A stretch of DNA of 64,000 bases from Ensifer adhaerens (GTDB lineage: Bacteria > Pseudomonadota > Alphaproteobacteria > Rhizobiales > Rhizobiaceae): contig NZ_PNFP01000020.1 of NCBI RefSeq assembly GCF_002940685.1, positions 1-64,000 on the forward strand, written 5' to 3'. Positions 1 to 8,784 of the stretch are shown piece after piece. The notes beneath the pieces were generated by a model. It worked only from the letters and a program-made list of their open reading frames with translations, searched no databases and was not told the origin of the DNA. The position numbers and the translations under genes were made by a program. Position 1 is the first letter of the stretch. Each line of letters opens with the position of its first letter.

Positions 1-535
1 ACCAGGAAACTCTAGAGCGAAGGTCGTCGTCGCCAGCAGCGCCGCCGCCCTCGTCAGTGATCGGGCTTATAGACCCCACACCTCGCAGACGTCAACAGGC
101 ATCTTCAAAAAAACTTCAAAAACAAACAACCCATTGAAATCAAACATAAATACAGGCTGTTGATAAATTCGGTCGACTTAGAGCACGGTAAAACCGGCGA
201 ATCCGCACCGCGAATCTTTGACCAGGCAGTCAAAATCCTGATGGTCGCTTCACACGGTCGAAATACCCCCTCAGAGCGCCCTTCCCTACATATAGAGAAC
301 ATCGGCGTCTCGATCGTCAGATATTGATCGTGGGGCGGGGAAACGCCACGCCAACACGCCTGCCGGCGCGCCATGCCTTGCCCTTGGCCGGACTATTGCC
401 GTACTTGCGAGATGTTCACCCGCTCGACGTGGCGATCCATGCGGCGGGGCAGATCAACAAACTTGTGATGCACAAGCCGGCGGATGCGCCGGCGGCACGC
501 GGCGCCATCATCCCTATAGGGGCGGAGATCCAGAC
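1..535. other. Intergenic / left-edge region without a supported gene
   Basis: I find no convincing gene here. On the minus strand, bases 60 to 1 translate to an Ala/Leu-rich stretch resembling a signal peptide, but no ATG, GTG or TTG precedes it before a stop, so a gene entering from the left edge cannot be supported. A 71-codon plus-strand frame (324-539) overlaps the GTG start of the helicase gene and shows no recognisable motif; I read it as chance. Promoters for the helicase gene presumably lie here but no clear -35/-10 pair stands out. Confidence 0.5.
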
Positions 536-2995
536 GTGACGACACAGCTTCCTGCGCTTCCGGTTCGCGAGGTGCTGCCCGCACTGGCGCATGCACTGAG
601 CGCGGGCCCCTCCGTGGTGCTTTCCGCCCCACCCGGCGCCGGCAAGACGACGCTCGTGCCGTTGTTCCTGCTCGATCAGGCCTTTGCCAAGGGCGGCAAG
701 ATCATTCTGCTCGAGCCCCGGCGGCTGGCAGCGCGCGCCGCAGCTGGCCGCATGGCCGAGCTCCTGGGGGAAAAGGTCGGCGAAACCGTCGGCTACCGCA
801 TGCGCCTCGACAACCGCATCTCCGGCAAGACGCGGATCGAGGTGGTGACCGAGGGCGTGTTTGCCCGCATGATCCTCGACGACCCCGAGCTCAAGGGCGT
901 CGCGGCCGTGCTCTTCGACGAATTCCACGAGCGCTCGCTCGACGCGGACTTCGGACTGGCGCTGGCGCTCGACGTGCAGGCGGCGCTGCGCGACGACCTC
1001 AAGATCATCGTCATGTCGGCGACGCTCGATGTCGAGCGGGTGGCCGGCCTGCTCGGCGGCGCGCCGGTCGTCGAAAGCCTTGGGCGCAGCTATCCGATCG
1101 ATATCCGCTACCAGGACCGCGGCGGCGAAAGCGTCGAGGACACAATGGTGCGAACAATTGCCGAAGCCCATCGTATGGAAGAGGGCTCCATCCTTGCCTT
1201 CCTGCCCGGCCAGGCCGAAATCACCCGTGTCGCCGCAAGGCTTCAGGACCGCTTCGATGCGGGAACCGCTATCGTGCCGCTCTACGGCAACCTGACCCAG
1301 AAGGAGCAGGATGCGGCGATCCGGCCGGCGCCCTCAGGCACGCGCAAGATCGTGCTTGCCACCTCGATCGCCGAGACCTCGATCACCATCGACGGCGTGC
1401 GCATCGTCATCGACAGCGGCCTGCAGCGCCTCCCGGTGTTCGAGGCGGCGACCGGGATCACGCGCCTGGAAACGGTGCGGGTATCGCGCGCGTCCGCCGA
1501 CCAGCGCGCCGGCCGCGCGGGACGAACCGAGCGCGGCATAGCGATCCGCCTCTGGCACAGCGGCCAGAACGCAGCGCTTGCCGCCTTCACGCCACCACAG
1601 ATTCTGGCCAGCGACCTCTCGGGCCTGCTGCTCGATTGCGCCCATTGGGGCGTGAGTGATCCCACGACCCTTTCCTTCATCGACCCGCCACCCGAGACGA
1701 CGCTCGCCGAGGCGCGGCGATTGCTGGCGACGCTTGGCGCGCTCGACGAGGCCGGCGCGCTGACGCCGAACGGCCGCACGATCCGCGACCTGGCCCTGCC
1801 GCCACGACTGGCAGCCATGGCCGTTGCCGCAGCCGAGGAAGGCCAGGCCGAGGCCGCATGTCTCCTGGCTGTCATGCTCACCGAACAGGGTCTTGGCGGC
1901 AACAGCATCGACCTCGAAGACCGGCTGCGCCGCTTCCGCCAGGAGCGTGGCGACCGCGCCGAGGCCTCGCGCAATCTGGCGCGGCGCATGGCAGCCGAGT
2001 TGAAGGGCGCGCCCAAATCGCACGAACCGATCCAGCCGGGGGCGCTGCTGATGCATGCCTTTCCCGATCGCATCGCACTCCAGCGCGGCGGCCGCGGGCG
2101 GTTCGTCATGGCGAACGGACGCGGCGCCGAGATACCAGAGACGGAGCGGCTTGCGGCTGCTTCCATGCTCGTCATCGCCGACCTCACCGGCCGCGCCGGC
2201 GGTCAGCGGGTGCTGGCGGCCGCCGAGCTGACGCGCGCCGAGGTCGAAGACCATATGCCCGAGGCGATCACCCGCGAGGACCAGAGCTTCTTCGACAAGG
2301 CAAGCCGGCAGGTGCGGGCGCGCCGCGTGACGCGGCTCGGCGCGATCATCTTCGAGGAGGCGCCGCTTGCCCGGCCAACCGGCGAAGCCGCTGCCCGGGC
2401 ACTCGCCGACGGCGTGCGCCAGCTCGGCCTTGCCGTGCTGCCTTTTTCCAAGGAGGCGATGCAGATGCGCGACCGTATCGGCTTCCTCAACCGCTCGATC
2501 GGCGAGCCCTGGCCTGATGTCTCCGACGAGGCCCTGCTCGACCGCCTCGACGACTGGTTCGTGCCGTTCCAGCATGGCGTCACGGCCATTGCCGACATCA
2601 AGGCATCCAACCTGTCCGAAGGGTTGCTCTCCCTCATCCCGCATGAGCGGCAGCGGGAACTTGCCAAGCTCGCGCCGACGCATTTCGAGGCGCCGACCGG
2701 ACAACGGCACCCGATCCATTACGATGGCGACGAGCCGCTGCTGTCGATCCGCGTGCAGGAACTGTTCGGTCTCAAGACCCATCCGGCGATCGGCGACGGC
2801 CGGCTGCCGCTGCTGCTCGAGTTGATCTCGCCGGGCCACCGCCCGATCCAGACGACGCGCGATCTGCCCGGCTTCTGGTCCGGCTCCTGGCGCGACGTGC
2901 GCGCCGACATGCGCGGGCGTTATCCGAAGCATCCCTGGCCCGAAGATCCGGCCAATGCGGCGCCGACGACACGGGCAAAGCCGCGTGGTACATGA
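536..2995 (+). CDS. hrpB: ATP-dependent helicase HrpB (DEAH-like)
   Basis: Superfamily 2 RNA-helicase-like protein of 819 residues, the usual HrpB length. Visible motifs are Walker A APPGAGKTT (residues about 31-39), a DEFH box (LFDEFHERS, near residue 125), SATLD, and motif VI QRAGRAGRT. The C-terminal third is the HrpB-specific region. The start is GTG at 536, chosen because the usual short HrpB N-terminus ahead of Walker A begins there. HrpB is widespread in proteobacteria but its physiological substrate is poorly defined. The stop lies 13 bases before the ActS start, so the genes may be co-transcribed. Confidence 0.93.
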   Translation: MTTQLPALPVREVLPALAHALSAGPSVVLSAPPGAGKTTLVPLFLLDQAFAKGGKIILLEPRRLAARAAAGRMAELLGEKVGETVGYRMRLDNRISGKTRIEVVTEGVFARMILDDPELKGVAAVLFDEFHERSLDADFGLALALDVQAALRDDLKIIVMSATLDVERVAGLLGGAPVVESLGRSYPIDIRYQDRGGESVEDTMVRTIAEAHRMEEGSILAFLPGQAEITRVAARLQDRFDAGTAIVPLYGNLTQKEQDAAIRPAPSGTRKIVLATSIAETSITIDGVRIVIDSGLQRLPVFEAATGITRLETVRVSRASADQRAGRAGRTERGIAIRLWHSGQNAALAAFTPPQILASDLSGLLLDCAHWGVSDPTTLSFIDPPPETTLAEARRLLATLGALDEAGALTPNGRTIRDLALPPRLAAMAVAAAEEGQAEAACLLAVMLTEQGLGGNSIDLEDRLRRFRQERGDRAEASRNLARRMAAELKGAPKSHEPIQPGALLMHAFPDRIALQRGGRGRFVMANGRGAEIPETERLAAASMLVIADLTGRAGGQRVLAAAELTRAEVEDHMPEAITREDQSFFDKASRQVRARRVTRLGAIIFEEAPLARPTGEAAARALADGVRQLGLAVLPFSKEAMQMRDRIGFLNRSIGEPWPDVSDEALLDRLDDWFVPFQHGVTAIADIKASNLSEGLLSLIPHERQRELAKLAPTHFEAPTGQRHPIHYDGDEPLLSIRVQELFGLKTHPAIGDGRLPLLLELISPGHRPIQTTRDLPGFWSGSWRDVRADMRGRYPKHPWPEDPANAAPTTRAKPRGT

Positions 2996-3008
2996 GACGA
3001 AAGCCCCG

Positions 3009-4337
3009 ATGACAGGAATGCCGGCAAGAATGACCACAGTTGCGCTCGAACACAACAACGACCAGACCAGCAACCGCAGCCTGCGCCTGCAGACGCTCGT
3101 GCGGCTGCGCTGGCTGGCCGTCGGCGGCCAATCGATCGCCGTTCTCATCACCGCCTTCTGGCTGCAGTTTCCGCTGCCCTTGATTTCCTGCCTGGTGCTG
3201 ATCGCCAGCCTCGCGCTGGTCAACGCCTATGTGACGCTGCGCTACCCGCCGACGCACCGGCTGCAGCCGCCGGCGGCCTTTGCGCTTCTCGGCCTCGATC
3301 TGGCGCAGATCACCGGGCTCTTGTTCATCACCGGCGGACTGACCAACCCCTTCGCGCCGCTTCTCTGCGTCCCCGTCATCATTTCCTCGGCGTCGCAGCC
3401 GAAATCGCACAGCATCATCCTGGCCGGGCTGGCGGTGATCGCGATCACCGCGCTCGCCTTCTCACCCTTTCCCCTGCCCTGGTATCCGGGCACGGTCCTC
3501 CTGATGCCGCGGGTGCTGACCGCCGGCATCTGGTTCGCGATCGTCTCGATGACGGCCTTTGCCGCCTTCTATACCTACCGCGTGTCGCTGGAGGCGAGCG
3601 AGCTGTCGGAAGCACTGACGGCGACCGAACTGGTGCTGCAGCGGGAAAAGCACCTGTCGCAGCTCGATGGGCTGGCCGCCGCCGCCGCCCACGAGCTCGG
3701 CACGCCGCTTGCGACGATCAGCGTCGTTGCCAAGGAGATGGAACGCGAGCTCGGCAACGATCCGCGCTTCGGCGAGGACGTGCACCTCCTGCGCAGCCAG
3801 AGCGAACGTTGCCGCGATATCCTGAAGCGGCTGACGACGCTGTCGTCCGAAAGCGAGGAGCATATGCGGCTCCTGCCGCTGTCGTCGCTCATTGAAGAGG
3901 TGATGGCGCCGCACCGCGAGTTCGGCATTCACATCAACCTCGTCGAGAAGGGCGACCGCGCCAGCGAACCCGTCGGCAATCGCAACGCCGGCATTCTCTA
4001 CGGGCTCGGCAACCTCTTGGAAAACGCCGTCGACTACGCCAAGAAGCAGGTGACGGTCACGGTCGAGCACACGGCCGATCGGGTCCGGGTGACGATCGAG
4101 GACGATGGCGACGGCTTTGCGCCGGATATCCTGCAGAGGATCGGCGAACCCTATGTGACGCGCCGGCAGAAGGATGACAGCGCCGGCGGCCTCGGGCTCG
4201 GGCTTTTCATCGCCAAGACGCTGCTCGAACGCTCGGGCGCACGCCTGCGCTTCGAGAACGGCGGGCCGGACAGACCCGGCGCCCGGGTCAGCGTCGAATG
4301 GCCGCGCGCCCTGATGGATACGAAACTGGCGAAATGA
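3009..4337 (+). CDS. actS: Redox-responsive sensor histidine kinase ActS (RegB/PrrB family)
   Basis: Membrane sensor kinase of 442 residues with about six hydrophobic segments in the first 190 residues. The RegB quinone-binding signature GGLTNPF is at residues 109-115, the phospho-acceptor His in AAAAHELGTPL is residue 228, and the conserved cysteine in SERCRDIL is residue 268, equivalent to the redox-active Cys of RegB. The ATPase motifs follow (NLLENAVDYA, DDGDGF, GGLGLGLFIAK). The start could also be ATG 3030 (MTTVALEH); the frame stays open back to 2955, inside hrpB. The family controls redox-, acid- and nitrogen-related genes with ActR, encoded 81 bases downstream. Confidence 0.93.
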   Translation: MTGMPARMTTVALEHNNDQTSNRSLRLQTLVRLRWLAVGGQSIAVLITAFWLQFPLPLISCLVLIASLALVNAYVTLRYPPTHRLQPPAAFALLGLDLAQITGLLFITGGLTNPFAPLLCVPVIISSASQPKSHSIILAGLAVIAITALAFSPFPLPWYPGTVLLMPRVLTAGIWFAIVSMTAFAAFYTYRVSLEASELSEALTATELVLQREKHLSQLDGLAAAAAHELGTPLATISVVAKEMERELGNDPRFGEDVHLLRSQSERCRDILKRLTTLSSESEEHMRLLPLSSLIEEVMAPHREFGIHINLVEKGDRASEPVGNRNAGILYGLGNLLENAVDYAKKQVTVTVEHTADRVRVTIEDDGDGFAPDILQRIGEPYVTRRQKDDSAGGLGLGLFIAKTLLERSGARLRFENGGPDRPGARVSVEWPRALMDTKLAK

Positions 4338-4418
4338 CTTTTCGCAGTTTATTGAACGACGGCAGAAGAAACCTATAATCTCGGCGAAAGCGCAGGTTTT
4401 CGCTCAAGGATTGCGAGA

Positions 4419-5003
4419 ATGACCGACAAAACGACAGCTTCGCCCAGCACCACCGCCCAGGACGCCGAACTGATCGGGCCGGACCGCACCCTGTTGCTCG
4501 TCGATGACGACGCGCCCTTTCTCAGGCGGCTCGCCCGCGCCATGGAAGCCCGCGGCTTTTCGGTCGACATCGCCGAATCGGTGGCAGAGGGCATTGCCAA
4601 GGCCAAGGGCAACCCGCCGAAATACGCCGTGATCGACCTTCGGCTCGGCGACGGCAGCGGCCTCGACGTGATCGAGGCGATCCGCGGGCGGCGCGACGAC
4701 ACGCGCATGATCATGCTGACCGGCTACGGCAACATCGCCACCGCCGTGAACGCGGTCAAGCTCGGCGCCGTCGACTATCTCGCCAAGCCCGCCGATGCAG
4801 ACGACATCTTCGCAGCCCTCGTTCAGCGCCAGGGCGAGCGCGTCGAGCCGCCGGAAAACCCGATGTCGGCCGATCGTGTCCGCTGGGAGCATATTCAGCG
4901 CGTCTATGAAATGTGCGAGCGCAACGTCTCGGAAACGGCACGCCGGCTCAACATGCATCGCCGCACGCTGCAGCGCATCCTCGCCAAGCGCGCACCGAAG
5001 TAA
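4419..5003 (+). CDS. actR: Response regulator ActR (RegA/PrrA family)
   Basis: A 194-residue regulator with an N-terminal receiver domain (LLLVDDDAPFLRRL, phospho-acceptor Asp in VIDLRLGDGSG, conserved Lys in YLAKPADADD) and a C-terminal Fis-type helix-turn-helix (NVSETARRLNMHRRTLQRIL). RegA-family members keep this DNA-binding helix almost invariant, and this one fits. It is the partner of the ActS kinase immediately upstream. The start at ATG 4419 gives an acidic/Thr-rich N-terminal tail of about 25 residues before the receiver domain, normal for rhizobial ActR. Confidence 0.94.
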   Translation: MTDKTTASPSTTAQDAELIGPDRTLLLVDDDAPFLRRLARAMEARGFSVDIAESVAEGIAKAKGNPPKYAVIDLRLGDGSGLDVIEAIRGRRDDTRMIMLTGYGNIATAVNAVKLGAVDYLAKPADADDIFAALVQRQGERVEPPENPMSADRVRWEHIQRVYEMCERNVSETARRLNMHRRTLQRILAKRAPK

Positions 5004-5076
5004 AGGACCCGCTTCGCGACCGGAGCGATCAGGCGGAGAACGGCTGCCGCTGCCCCGCTCGTTATCCTCTCCAGGA

Positions 5077-5601
5077 TCAGTCGCGACCGCCGGACAGGAT
5101 GTCGCCGATCGAATCGCCGAGTTCACCGTTGCGCTCGGCCGCCCATTCGGCGAGCATCAGCCGTTGCGCCGCCGTGCGGGCAAAGAGCTGCAGCACCGAC
5201 TTTCGCGTCGCCGGCGGCAGCTTGTGTTCGGGCGCTTCGCGCACGATGTGACCCTCATAACCGTCGGACAACAGCAGACCGCACTCCTGCGGGAAGATAT
5301 CCAGCGGCACGCCGGCATGGGTGGCGAAGAACAGCCGGTCGCAATGCTGGCGGTAGTCCGGCCATTTGCGGTCGACACGGAAGTCCTCGATCGAGGTCTT
5401 GATTTCGACGATCCAGATCTCGCCCTTCACCGACAGCGATATCAGGTCGGCGCGCCGCCCGCTGGCAAGCGTCAATTCCGGCAGGACCGAATGGCGCAGT
5501 TCGGCGAACAGCCGCTGCACGCCGCGGCGCACCATCATGGCGCGATTCGACTGTCGGCCGTCGATCAGGGGATTGTCGCCATGGATGGAGAGGATTGTCA
5601 T
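5077..5601 (-). CDS. mmcB: MmcB family DNA repair protein
   Basis: A 174-residue protein whose centre reads SGRRADLISLSVKGEIWIVEIKTS, a PD-(D/E)XK-like nuclease fold pattern (Asp ... Glu-x-Lys), followed by KWPDYRQHCDRLFFA. This matches the MmcB/DUF5932-type family, which in Caulobacter belongs to the damage-inducible set and acts with translesion synthesis. Transcribed toward actR, convergent with it; 185 bases separate its start from the divergent transpeptidase gene. I see no clear LexA box in that gap. Catalytic activity is inferred from the motif only. Confidence 0.8.
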   Translation of the reverse strand: MTILSIHGDNPLIDGRQSNRAMMVRRGVQRLFAELRHSVLPELTLASGRRADLISLSVKGEIWIVEIKTSIEDFRVDRKWPDYRQHCDRLFFATHAGVPLDIFPQECGLLLSDGYEGHIVREAPEHKLPPATRKSVLQLFARTAAQRLMLAEWAAERNGELGDSIGDILSGGRD

Positions 5602-5785
5602 GCGCCCGGTGTCCCTTTGGGACGGTCATTTTGTTGCAAAAAAACAAGGGTCATGGAATTTGCACTTTTCAGCCAAATTGTGGCCGCGCAATCTCTTGCA
5701 TAGCACAAACTAATCGAAAATAACCGTAGTCACTGTTGGTCGCGGCGACCCAGTTTTTTACTTCGCTTCTTTTTAAGAGAATCCC

Positions 5786-6475
5786 ATGCGCTTCCGCAAT
5801 GCCTTCCTCTTGTGCAGCCTCGCGGCGACACTCGCCGTTGCCGGCTGCTCGACGACATCGTCCAAACCCGAAACGGCTGCGAACGAACCCGCCCCCGTAG
5901 CGCAAACGGTCGCTACGAATCAGATTTTCAACGGCGATTATGGCGCAGTTGAGGATCACGGCTACGCGCTGCCGGCCATTCCGATCAACAAGGTCGATAC
6001 CCGTTTCCATCGCCAGATCGTCGACTACGCCACGAGCGAGCGCCCCGGGACCATCGTCGTCAACACGCCGAACCGCTTCCTTTACTACGTACTGCCGGGC
6101 GGCAAGGCCGTTCGCTACGGCATCGGCGTCGGCAAGGCCGGCTTTGCATGGGAAGGCGAAGCCTATGTCGCCTGGAAACAGGAATGGCCGATGTGGCACC
6201 CGCCGAAGGAAATGGCGGAGCGCAAGCCGGAAGTCGCCAAATATGTCGAGGAAGGCATGGGCCCTGGCCTCAAGAACCCGCTCGGCGCGCGCGCTCTTTA
6301 CCTCTTCAACGACCAAGGCAAGGACACGCTGTTCCGCCTGCACGGCACGCCGGAATGGTCGTCGATCGGCACGGCCGCTTCGTCCGGCTGCATCCGCCTG
6401 ATGAACCAGGACATCATCGACCTCTATTCGCGCGTTCGCCCCGGCAAGAACGCCCGCGTCGTCGTTCAGCAGTAA
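5786..6475 (+). CDS. L,D-transpeptidase lipoprotein (YkuD/ErfK family)
   Basis: A 229-residue exported protein. The N-terminus (MRFRNAFLLCSLAATLAVAGCST) is a lipoprotein signal with a lipobox ending at Cys20. The YkuD catalytic motif HGTPEWSSIGTAASSGCIRL carries the active-site His and Cys near residues 190-207. Such enzymes form 3-3 peptidoglycan cross-links or attach outer-membrane proteins to peptidoglycan; rhizobia carry many paralogues, so the exact role is open. A strong rho-independent terminator follows the stop. Confidence 0.88.
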   Translation: MRFRNAFLLCSLAATLAVAGCSTTSSKPETAANEPAPVAQTVATNQIFNGDYGAVEDHGYALPAIPINKVDTRFHRQIVDYATSERPGTIVVNTPNRFLYYVLPGGKAVRYGIGVGKAGFAWEGEAYVAWKQEWPMWHPPKEMAERKPEVAKYVEEGMGPGLKNPLGARALYLFNDQGKDTLFRLHGTPEWSSIGTAASSGCIRLMNQDIIDLYSRVRPGKNARVVVQQ

Positions 6476-6499
6476 TCGAGTCACATCGACACTGACGAA

Positions 6500-6527
6500 G
6501 CCGCCGACCCCCGTCGGCGGCTTTTTT
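6500..6527 (+). terminator. Rho-independent terminator after the L,D-transpeptidase gene
   Basis: Perfect 8-bp stem GCCGCCGA/TCGGCGGC (6500-6507 with 6514-6521), a six-base loop and a run of six T (6522-6527), starting 24 bases after the stop codon. Confidence 0.9.
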
Positions 6528-6750
6528 CGTTCGCGCCCAGTACCACCCAACTTCCGGGCGAGAACCGCAACCGGGCACACCATCGACGCAAAGTTGCCGT
6601 ACTAACCAGCGCTCAAATCAGGGTCGCGGATCTTGCCCCTGTCCGCTCTGAAAAGTTCGATTTCGACTTAAATTCAGCCGGTTATTAAGTAAGCGTTATC
6701 TAAATAATTGAAACAGTGTGCCCAAGAAATTCCGCTCGGGAGGGACTGGC

Positions 6751-8676
6751 ATGCTGATCAAGACCAAGCTCATCGGCGCGATCGCGCTGCTTTCAACGAT
6801 CGCCATCGGCATCGCCATCCACAGTCAGTTCAAGCTGTCGGAAGCCAGCGAAACGATGGACGTTGTCTATGCCGATCGCATCGTGCCTTTGAAAAACCTC
6901 AAGGCGACGTCGGATGCCTTTGCCGTCTCGATCGTCGATGCCGCGCACAAGGTGCGCAACGACAACGAGACGATGGAAAGCGGGCTTGCCTCGGTCAATG
7001 CTGCGCGGGCCGCAATCAAGGCCAATTGGGATGCCTATGCGGCTACCACGATGACCGATGAAGAACGGCGACTGGTCGACGACGCCCGGAGCCAGATGGT
7101 CGTCGCCATGGATTCGATCGCTTCGTTGACGCAAATCCTCCAAGCCAAGGACCAGAAGGCGCTCGATGCCTTCGTGCGCGAAAAGCTCTACGCGACGATC
7201 GACCCGTTGACCGAAACGATCTCCAAGATCTCCGATCTGCAGGTCGATCTGTCCGGTGCGACCTTTGAAGCCAAACACAGCGAGTTCGAGACGGTAGAAA
7301 AGCTCAACATCGCCATCATCGTTCTGGTCATGGCGCTTGCCGCCGGCACCTTCCTCGTCGTCCTGCGCGGTGTCGTCGGACCGCTCGGCCGCCAGATCGC
7401 GGCGATGCGCCGGCTGATCGACGGCCATATCGAGGATGCCGACGAGCCGACGGGCGGCAAGGACGAAATCGCCGAGATGGCGCGGGCCATCCAGTCCTTC
7501 CGCGCGGCGGCGCGATCGAACCTGCGGCTGCAGGCGGAGGCCGAGGAGAACCGGCGCAACAGCGAGGCCGAACGTGTCCGCGTCCAGATGGCGGCGGAGC
7601 GGACGGCGCAGGAGAAGCTGACGCAGGCAACCGCCGGACTTGCCGGCGGCCTGCAGCGGCTGGCCAACGGCGATCTCGCCATTCAGCTGAACGAGCCGTT
7701 CGCCGCCGAGTTCGAACAATTGCGCCACGACCTCAACAAGGCGGCCGGACAGTTGAACGATGCGCTCCTCGCCGTTGCCGACAGCGCACAAAACATCGGC
7801 ATGGGCACGCGCGAGATCAGCCAGAGCGCCGACGACCTCTCCAAGCGCACGGAACAGCAGGCCGCTTCGCTTGAGGAAACGGCCGCGGCACTCGATCAGA
7901 TCACCGCCAATGTCAGCAATTCGTCGCGCCGCACGGAGGAGGCACGCGATGTCGCCGGCGAGGCGAAAACCAGCGCGGCGCAATCCGCTGTGGTCGTGGC
8001 CAATGCGGTGGAGGCAATGCGGCGGATCGAGGAATCGTCGAGCCAGATCTCCAGCATCATCGGCGTCATCGACGAGATCGCCTTCCAGACGAATCTGCTG
8101 GCGCTGAATGCCGGCGTCGAAGCGGCGCGGGCCGGCGAAGCGGGCAAGGGCTTTGCCGTCGTCGCCCAGGAGGTGCGCGAGCTCGCCCAGCGCTCGGCGA
8201 AGGCCGCCAAGGAAATCAAGGATCTCATCCGCACATCGAGCCAGGAGGTCGAGAACGGCGTGCGCCTGGTGCGTGACACCGGCGAGGCGCTGCAGACGAT
8301 CGAGGCGCATGTGATCACCATCAACGAACACATGGCTGCGATCGCCACCTCCGCGCGCGAACAATCGGTGGGACTGAGCGAAGTCAACACCGCCGTCAAT
8401 CAGATGGATCAGGTGACGCAGAGAAATGCGGCGATGGTCGAGGAAGCCAATGCTGCCTCCGCGACGCTGGCGCAGGAAGGCACGAACCTGCGCAACCTCA
8501 TCGATCGCTTCACGCTTGCCGGCGAGGCCCAGCCAAAGGGCAGGCCGATGGCGCCTGCCCAGGCAGCCGCCGCAACCACGCGCGACCAGGGGCGACCCCA
8601 GCCGGTTCGCCGACCAGCCGCCTATGCCGTCCACGGCAATGTCGCACTCGCAACGGACGGCTGGGCGGAGTTTTAG
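6751..8676 (+). CDS. Methyl-accepting chemotaxis protein with C-terminal pentapeptide
   Basis: Transmembrane chemoreceptor of 641 residues. TM1 covers about residues 6-25; a short periplasmic region of about 160 residues resembles a four-helix bundle sensor; TM2 is near residues 190-208. HAMP and a second HAMP-like segment ([18 protein letters not shown]) follow, then the signalling hairpin tip [20 protein letters not shown]. The last five residues, GWAEF, fit the x-W-x-x-F tether that recruits CheR/CheB. The ATG at 6751 is preferred over GTG 6718 because GGGAGGG lies just upstream of it. The ligand is not predictable. No che genes are nearby. Confidence 0.92.
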   Translation: MLIKTKLIGAIALLSTIAIGIAIHSQFKLSEASETMDVVYADRIVPLKNLKATSDAFAVSIVDAAHKVRNDNETMESGLASVNAARAAIKANWDAYAATTMTDEERRLVDDARSQMVVAMDSIASLTQILQAKDQKALDAFVREKLYATIDPLTETISKISDLQVDLSGATFEAKHSEFETVEKLNIAIIVLVMALAAGTFLVVLRGVVGPLGRQIAAMRRLIDGHIEDADEPTGGKDEIAEMARAIQSFRAAARSNLRLQAEAEENRRNSEAERVRVQMAAERTAQEKLTQATAGLAGGLQRLANGDLAIQLNEPFAAEFEQLRHDLNKAAGQLNDALLAVADSAQNIGMGTREISQSADDLSKRTEQQAASLEETAAALDQITANVSNSSRRTEEARDVAGEAKTSAAQSAVVVANAVEAMRRIEESSSQISSIIGVIDEIAFQTNLLALNAGVEAARAGEAGKGFAVVAQEVRELAQRSAKAAKEIKDLIRTSSQEVENGVRLVRDTGEALQTIEAHVITINEHMAAIATSAREQSVGLSEVNTAVNQMDQVTQRNAAMVEEANAASATLAQEGTNLRNLIDRFTLAGEAQPKGRPMAPAQAAAATTRDQGRPQPVRRPAAYAVHGNVALATDGWAEF

Positions 8677-8722
8677 AGCGCGCAGACGTCGATCGCGACC
8701 GGCGACCGGAATCCACTGAAAT

Positions 8723-8760
8723 GAAGAAGCCGTGCGTTCATCTGAACGCACGGCTTCTTC
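8723..8760. terminator. Bidirectional terminator hairpin between chemoreceptor and malate synthase genes
   Basis: A perfect 18-bp inverted repeat (8723-8740 with 8743-8760, two-base centre) sits between the convergent stops at 8676 and 8785. T-rich flanks are weak on both strands, but the position and symmetry fit a shared terminator. Confidence 0.75.
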
Positions 8761-8784
8761 CATTACCCGGGCTTCGGTGGCTGA

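Noticed and set aside
1-60. Signal-peptide-like minus-strand translation at the left edge
   Set aside because: Only CTG could start it and a stop lies just upstream, so no gene start can be defended.
324-539. Possible 71-residue protein before hrpB
   Set aside because: Different frame from hrpB, no ribosome site, no recognisable sequence; ends inside the hrpB start.
416-3223. Long minus-strand open frames opposite hrpB
   Set aside because: Low-complexity Arg/Ala/Gly-rich translations that mirror the codon bias of hrpB; typical antisense shadows in GC-rich DNA.
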